Shown piece by piece: positions 63,753 through 64,000 of a stretch of DNA of 64,000 bases. The DNA lies in NCBI GenBank assembly GCA_020073665.1, contig JAIQEU010000009.1:62001-126000 (forward strand), written 5' to 3'. Every line of letters starts with the position of its first letter. Position 1 is the first letter of the stretch. A program made the position numbers and the translations under genes. Source of the DNA: Terriglobia bacterium. GTDB lineage: Bacteria > Acidobacteriota > Terriglobia > Terriglobales > Acidobacteriaceae. The notes below the pieces were generated by a model, which saw only the letters and a program-made list of their open reading frames with translations, searched no databases and had not been told where the DNA came from.

Positions 63753-64000
63753 AAGCCCTTTTATGAATTGTGCCACAGCCGCGGCTTCTTGTCCGTGATT
63801 GCGCTCGATGGTTTCGACTATCGCGCTGCCTACCACCGCTGCGTCGGCAAATTTTCCGATGGCAGCGAACTGTTCCGGGGTCGAGATGCCGAAGCCGACC
63901 GCGATTGGCAGTTGCGTATATTTACGCAGACGGCGGACGAGGTTTTTCGCATCGTCGGGCAACTGTTTGCGCGCGCCAGTCACCCCGGTACGCGAAACTG
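63738..64000 (-). CDS. trpA: tryptophan synthase alpha chain, C-terminal part
   Basis: The visible end, VSRTGVTGARKQLPDDAKNLVRRLRKYTQLPIAVGFGISTPEQFAAIGKFADAAVVGSAIVETIERN, is the C-terminal half of TrpA, with the phosphate-binding loops VGFGIST and VVGSAIV. TrpA cleaves indole-3-glycerol phosphate to release indole for the beta subunit. The gene runs off the right edge. Its stop and last residues come from an iterated repeat. It begins the aromatic block on the minus strand. Confidence 0.9.
   Translation of the reverse strand, partial: VSRTGVTGARKQLPDDAKNLVRRLRKYTQLPIAVGFGISTPEQFAAIGKFADAAVVGSAIVETIERNHGQEAAAVAQFIKGLVAGS

Overview
The window looks like chromosomal DNA of an acidobacterium, probably of the Terriglobia/Koribacter type. 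This rests on GC-rich codon use, an acidobacterial-type VWA protein, exported DinB-like proteins, a class II ribonucleotide reductase, many Ig-like, PEGA, STN and beta-barrel envelope proteins, and the characteristic short iterated inverted repeats between genes. It is an inference from protein character; no rRNA or tRNA gene was found.

Layout. 0-2.4 kb: the start of a PPOX-family flavin protein, a non-coding stretch with two tandem copies of a structured-RNA-like motif, an exported Ig-like protein and a degenerate HD protein. 2.6-10.3 kb: a five-gene tricarboxylate cluster (MmgE/PrpD dehydratase, fused homoaconitase-like hydratase, isocitrate-dehydrogenase-like enzyme, citrate lyase CitD-CitE fusion, CitF). 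10.4-16.5 kb: a secreted GH36/27-like glycosidase with a PKD domain, a repeat lipoprotein, a PfkB sugar kinase and a DeoR regulator. 16.6-21.5 kb: MsrQ/MsrP periplasmic methionine sulfoxide repair, a hybrid histidine kinase and a PilZ protein. 21.5-28 kb: a PstS-like lipoprotein, a MarR-GNAT fusion with a palindromic operator, an ECF sigma factor coupled to a triple-VOC protein, a frameshifted VOC gene, an MFS transporter and an Asp/Glu racemase. 28-32.8 kb: envelope and redox proteins (beta-barrel, TlpA thioredoxin, two exported DinB proteins, cytochrome c), a parS-like palindrome and a PEGA protein. 32.86-35.79 kb: a three-gene islet (YwgA-like, SAMHD1/YwfO-like HD, unknown) bracketed by two related ~90-bp repeats. 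35.8-41 kb: DUF2188 protein, nrdJ and its upstream partner with a NrdR-box-like promoter. 41-64 kb: mostly housekeeping (superoxide dismutase, gamma-glutamyltransferase, mtnA, pyrE, uvrA, tag, scoA/scoB, tyrA, aroF, chorismate mutase, trpA) mixed with small membrane and exported proteins.

How the genes work together. The 2.6-10.3 kb cluster contains enzymes that could dehydrate, rehydrate and oxidatively decarboxylate a citrate-like acid and also split (or form) it with a citrate lyase, so it is the best candidate for an unusual metabolic pathway. The aromatic genes at the right edge (trpA, chorismate mutase, aroF, tyrA) form one minus-strand block for aromatic amino acids. MsrP/MsrQ, TlpA, cytochrome c and superoxide dismutase indicate an aerobic organism that manages redox damage in the envelope. 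Several genes end inside short iterated intergenic repeats that supply their last codons and stop.
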